From contig JAFTIZ010000031.1 in NCBI GenBank assembly GCA_017456645.1, forward strand, positions 1-33,909: a stretch of 33,909 nucleotides of DNA. Direction: 5' to 3'. A program made the translations under genes and the position numbers. Of the stretch, positions 31,340 through 33,909 are shown one piece after another. Under the pieces are notes generated by a model. The model saw only the letters and a program-made list of their open reading frames with translations. It was not told where the DNA came from and did not search any database. Positions within the stretch are counted from its first letter, which is position 1; every line of letters starts with the position of its first letter. Origin of the DNA: Oscillospiraceae bacterium. GTDB lineage: Bacteria > Bacillota > Clostridia > Oscillospirales > Oscillospiraceae.

Positions 31340-32506
31340 TTATTTACGAATGACACGGATACGCAGCACGCCGTTGATCTGCTTCAGATGCTCCACGGCT
31401 GCGTCGGAGACCTGACCGTCGATATCCAGAATGGTGTAGGCGTACTCGCCCTTGCTGCGGTTCATCATGTCAGAGATGTTGATATCCTCTGCGGCAACAG
31501 TGGAGGTGAACCGGCTCAGCAGGTTGGGGATATTGCGGTGCAGGATGGTGATACGGGCGGGCTTGGTGCAGATGCCCATGTCGATGGTGGGGAAATTGAC
31601 GGAGTTGACGATATTGCCGTTCTCCAGATAATTCATCACCTGCTTGACGGCCATCTTGGCACAGTTGTCCTCGGCTTCCTCGGTGGAAGCACCCAGGTGA
31701 GGAATGGCGATGACACCCTCCATGCCGGCGGTCTTATCGTTGGGGAAGTCGGTGACGTAGCGCTTGACCTTGCCGGACTTCAGGGCGGCTGCCATAGCAT
31801 CATCGTCCACCAGCGCGTCACGGGCAAAGTTCAGCACGATGACGCCATCGGGCATCATAGCGATGGTGTCGGCATTGATCATGCCGCGGGTATCGTCCAG
31901 CAAGGGTACATGAACGGAAATGATATCACACTGAGAGAAAATATCCTCCCGGTTTTTCACGCGAATAATGCGGCTGTCCAGATGCCAAGCGGCATCAATG
32001 GAAATGAAGGGATCGCAGCCGTAGACCTCCATGCCCAGCTTGATGGCATTGTTAGCCAGCGGGCCGCCGATGGCACCCAGGCCGATGACACCCAGGCGTT
32101 TGCCCTTGATCTCGTTGCCGGCAAACTTGGACTTACCCTTCTCGACCTTTTTAGCCACATCGCCCTCGTCCTTGATGGACTGCACCCAGTTAATGCCGCC
32201 CACCACGTCACGGCTGGCCAGCAGCATGCCGCACATAGCGGCCTCCACAACGCCGTTGGCATTGGCACCGGGGGTGTTGAACACGACAATGCCCTTCTCA
32301 GCACACTTATCCAGCGGGATATTGTTCACGCCGGCACCGGCACGGGCCACAGCCAGCAGCTTCTCAGGCAGCTCCACTTCGTGCATCTGGGCACTGCGGA
32401 CCATAATGGCATCGGCGCTTTCTAATGCGTCGGCAGCCTTATAATCCTCCGTCCACAGGGCGGTACCCTTGGGGGAAATGGGGTTCAGGTAATGTACGTC
32501 AAACAT
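31340..32506 (-). CDS. serA: D-3-phosphoglycerate dehydrogenase
   Basis: This 388-residue enzyme oxidises 3-phosphoglycerate to phosphohydroxypyruvate, the first step of serine synthesis. It has the catalytic domain start with VRSAQMHEVELP, a Rossmann motif GVIGLGAIGGPLANNAIKLG for NAD, the catalytic Arg in VLNFARDALVDD, Glu and His in AIPHLGASTEEAEDN, and a C-terminal ACT domain (about 320-388, ITILHRNIPNLLSRFTS and on), the usual serine feedback site. It lacks the intervening domain of the long form, as in short-form enzymes of many anaerobes. AGAGGA lies 5 nt from the ATG. Promoter at 32607-32635 with a leader of about 95 nt. Confidence 0.95.
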   Translation of the reverse strand: MFDVHYLNPISPKGTALWTEDYKAADALESADAIMVRSAQMHEVELPEKLLAVARAGAGVNNIPLDKCAEKGIVVFNTPGANANGVVEAAMCGMLLASRDVVGGINWVQSIKDEGDVAKKVEKGKSKFAGNEIKGKRLGVIGLGAIGGPLANNAIKLGMEVYGCDPFISIDAAWHLDSRIIRVKNREDIFSQCDIISVHVPLLDDTRGMINADTIAMMPDGVIVLNFARDALVDDDAMAAALKSGKVKRYVTDFPNDKTAGMEGVIAIPHLGASTEEAEDNCAKMAVKQVMNYLENGNIVNSVNFPTIDMGICTKPARITILHRNIPNLLSRFTSTVAAEDINISDMMNRSKGEYAYTILDIDGQVSDAAVEHLKQINGVLRIRVIRK

Positions 32507-32606
32507 GGAAATCCTCTTCTTTCAATCGATATTTGCGGCGCTGTGCGGCAGATGTCAGCCGTATAAAATCATTCGTCCGCTCCAGGCGTTCACGTCCAGT
32601 AGGGCG

Positions 32607-32635
32607 ATTATATACCATTTGACCAAAAAAGGCAA
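32607..32635 (-). promoter_or_regulatory. Promoter of serA
   Basis: On the minus strand, TTGCCT (32635-32630) and TATAAT (32612-32607) are 17 bp apart. The rest of the 270-bp gap to proC shows no ORF or recognisable riboswitch. Confidence 0.7.
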
Positions 32636-32719
32636 CCCCTTTTTGTGCTGAAATACAAGAAATATTCGCATGCCAAAGATTTTTGTCTTTCCCAAACGGA
32701 TTTTTCTTGATTTACCCCC

Positions 32720-32748
32720 TTTATTTTGTGCAGGTTTGGGTGTATAAT
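32720..32748 (+). promoter_or_regulatory. Promoter of proC
   Basis: A consensus TATAAT (32743-32748) lies 28 bp before the proC ATG. The -35 position holds only TTTATT (32720-32725). Confidence 0.55.
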
Positions 32749-32776
32749 GGCACAAACGCGCTGAAGGAGGCACATT

Positions 32777-33562
32777 ATGAAATACGGATTTATCGGCTGC
32801 GGCAATATGGGCGGTGCCCTTGCCCGCGCCCTGACCAAGACCACACGGGATGTGATCATCTCCGATCCCTCTCCCCTGGCGAAGGAATTTGCCGCGGATG
32901 CCGGCTGCGAATATGGCTCCAACGATCAGGCCGCCCGGTGTGAGCGGGTGTTTCTGGCCGTCAAGCCCCACATCGTTGAGGGTGCGCTGGCTCAGCTGCG
33001 CCCTGTGCTGAAGGCTAACAAACCTCTGCTGATCTCCATGGCCGCCGGTGTCACCATCGCTCAGATTGAAAGCTGGGCCGGTACCGAGCTGCCGGTGATC
33101 CGCATCATGCCCAACACCCCCGCCGCTGTCGGCAAGGGCATGATCACTTACTGCACCAACGATCTGGTAGACCAGCGGGTGCTGGAGGATTTCCTCAATG
33201 ACATGGCTCTTGCCGGCACCTTCGATCGGCTGGATGAGAGCCTGATGGATGCAGCTACCGCCGTCACCGGCTGCGGCCCCGCGTTTATGTATATGTTCAT
33301 GGAAGCCATGGCAGACGCAGGCGTGGCCTGCGGTCTGCCCCGGGTGAAGGCTCAGTATTACGCTGCCGCTACCATGGCCGGTGCGGCGGAAATGGTTCTG
33401 CAGACCGGCGAGCACCCCGGTGTCCTGAAAGATGCGGTATGCTCCCCCGGCGGCAGCACCATCGTAGGTGTCCGGACTCTGGAAGAGCACGGCTTCCGTG
33501 GCGCGGTGATGGATTGCGTGGATAACGCATTCATTCGCAGCAAGGAACTGGGAAAGAAATAA
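32777..33562 (+). CDS. proC: Pyrroline-5-carboxylate reductase
   Basis: This 261-residue enzyme reduces 1-pyrroline-5-carboxylate to proline with NAD(P)H, the last step of proline synthesis. It has the N-terminal Rossmann motif FIGCGNMGGALARAL, VFLAVKPH, RIMPNTPAAVGKGM with the family PNTP motif, and the C-terminal dimerisation domain with AVTGCGPAFMYMFMEAMADA and CSPGGSTIVGVRTLEE, which is the ProC signature. Length is at the short end of the usual 260-280. GGAGG lies 7 nt before the ATG. It has its own promoter, divergent from serA, and a strong terminator at 33577. Confidence 0.97.
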   Translation: MKYGFIGCGNMGGALARALTKTTRDVIISDPSPLAKEFAADAGCEYGSNDQAARCERVFLAVKPHIVEGALAQLRPVLKANKPLLISMAAGVTIAQIESWAGTELPVIRIMPNTPAAVGKGMITYCTNDLVDQRVLEDFLNDMALAGTFDRLDESLMDAATAVTGCGPAFMYMFMEAMADAGVACGLPRVKAQYYAAATMAGAAEMVLQTGEHPGVLKDAVCSPGGSTIVGVRTLEEHGFRGAVMDCVDNAFIRSKELGKK

Positions 33563-33576
33563 TGATAGCACCACAG

Positions 33577-33608
33577 GGAGGCAGGTTTATTACCTGCCTC
33601 CTCTTTTT
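33577..33608 (+). terminator. Intrinsic terminator after proC
   Basis: GGAGGCAGGT (33577-33586) pairs with ACCTGCCTCC (33592-33601) around TTATT, followed by TCTTTTT. Confidence 0.9.
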
Positions 33609-33613
33609 GTTTG

Positions 33614-33909
33614 TAAGATAAATGATTGTTTAGCGGCGGGACGTGTTACTTTCTTGTTTCCGAACAAGAAAGTAACCAAAGAAATCGGCATAGGGGAGGC
33701 GCTAGTTGCTTCGCAAAAGCGAGCTCCCCTAAGAACCCCTCCCGCAACCTAGGATCTAAGGCGAAGCACAGAAACTAAGGCGAAAATGTTCCGATTTTCG
33801 CCCTGCCGGGTGTTATCTTTCGAACTTCTTACCGAGTGCGCGACGGGAGATCCTTAAGAGGGCGTCTTTGGCGCGCGGGAGCGCGACACTCAGCGCCTCT
33901 TAAGTCGGC
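33614..33909. repeat. Hairpin-rich intergenic repeat region
   Basis: The last 300 bases contain no gene I can support. They start with TAAGATAAATGATTGTTTAG (33614-33633), which is also the border of the 18259 element. Then come four perfect or near-perfect hairpins: GTTACTTTCTTGTT with 33663-33676; TAGGGGAG (33691-33698) with 33724-33731; GGCGAAAAT (33779-33787) with 33794-33802; and CTTAAGAGG (33853-33861) with 33896-33904. The first hairpin followed by CAAAGAAATCGG looks like a dispersed repeat. It runs to the window edge, so its length is unknown. Confidence 0.65.

Noticed and set aside
32507-32776. Possible amino-acid riboswitch between serA and proC
   Set aside because: Only two divergent promoters could be recognised; no conserved riboswitch core or expression-platform terminator is visible.
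33640-33777. A short plus-strand open frame (reading ...SEQESNQRNRH...) in the terminal repeat
   Set aside because: It has no start or ribosome site and is dominated by inverted repeats; such readings are typical of dispersed non-coding repeats.

Overview
The window (about 34 kb, GC-rich genes with short AT-richer gaps) looks like chromosomal DNA of an anaerobic Gram-positive Clostridia member, most likely an Oscillospirales/Ruminococcaceae-type gut bacterium. This is inferred from AGGAGG-type ribosome binding sites, sigma-A-like promoters, many compact intrinsic terminators, the gene content (cobalamin-type radical SAM protein, C_GCAxxG_C_C protein, divergent PAP2 protein, ProXp-type editing protein) and the absence of outer-membrane functions. 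No rRNA, tRNA or CRISPR array was seen.

Layout. 1-140 is the end of an IS3-family insertion sequence. 234-1967 is a B12-binding radical SAM protein with its own promoter and terminator. 2101-5837 is a membrane/signalling block: a small protein of 11-residue repeats, a two-TM protein, an OmpR-type two-component system, an eight-TM protein and a second two-TM paralogue. 5922-7294 encodes a ProXp/YbaK-like editing protein overlapping a SpoU/TrmH-type RNA methyltransferase. 7368-14294 (minus) is a five-gene oligopeptide ABC importer: lipoprotein, two permeases, two ATPases. Divergent from it, 14414-15746 carries a C_GCAxxG_C_C protein and a TIGR01212 radical SAM protein. 15820-18214 is an MFS transporter with a glycerophosphodiester phosphodiesterase. 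18259-18537 is a palindromic repeat element.

18561-20431 (minus) is a second two-component system behind an 11-bp direct-repeat operator. 20519-24181 (minus) holds a compact amidohydrolase and a probable membrane-glycolipid operon (divergent PAP2 protein, unknown membrane protein, GT4 glycosyltransferase, PlsC acyltransferase). Then come a circularly permuted papain-like peptidase, an ABC-F ATPase, argS, an MsbA-like ABC exporter, an unknown polytopic membrane protein, serA, proC, and finally about 270 bp of non-coding DNA packed with perfect hairpins.

Most notable points: (i) the peptide importer has an unusual architecture throughout: the binding protein appears circularly permuted, the first permease carries a roughly 270-residue extracytoplasmic domain, one ATPase has a C-terminal membrane helix, and the other apparently starts at a non-AUG/GUG/UUG codon; (ii) the ABC-F protein has lost every key motif of one composite ATP site while keeping the other intact; (iii) a 20-nt AT-rich motif recurs beside terminators and at the borders of intergenic repeat elements; (iv) an 11-mer-repeat protein and a pair of two-TM paralogues surround a two-component system.
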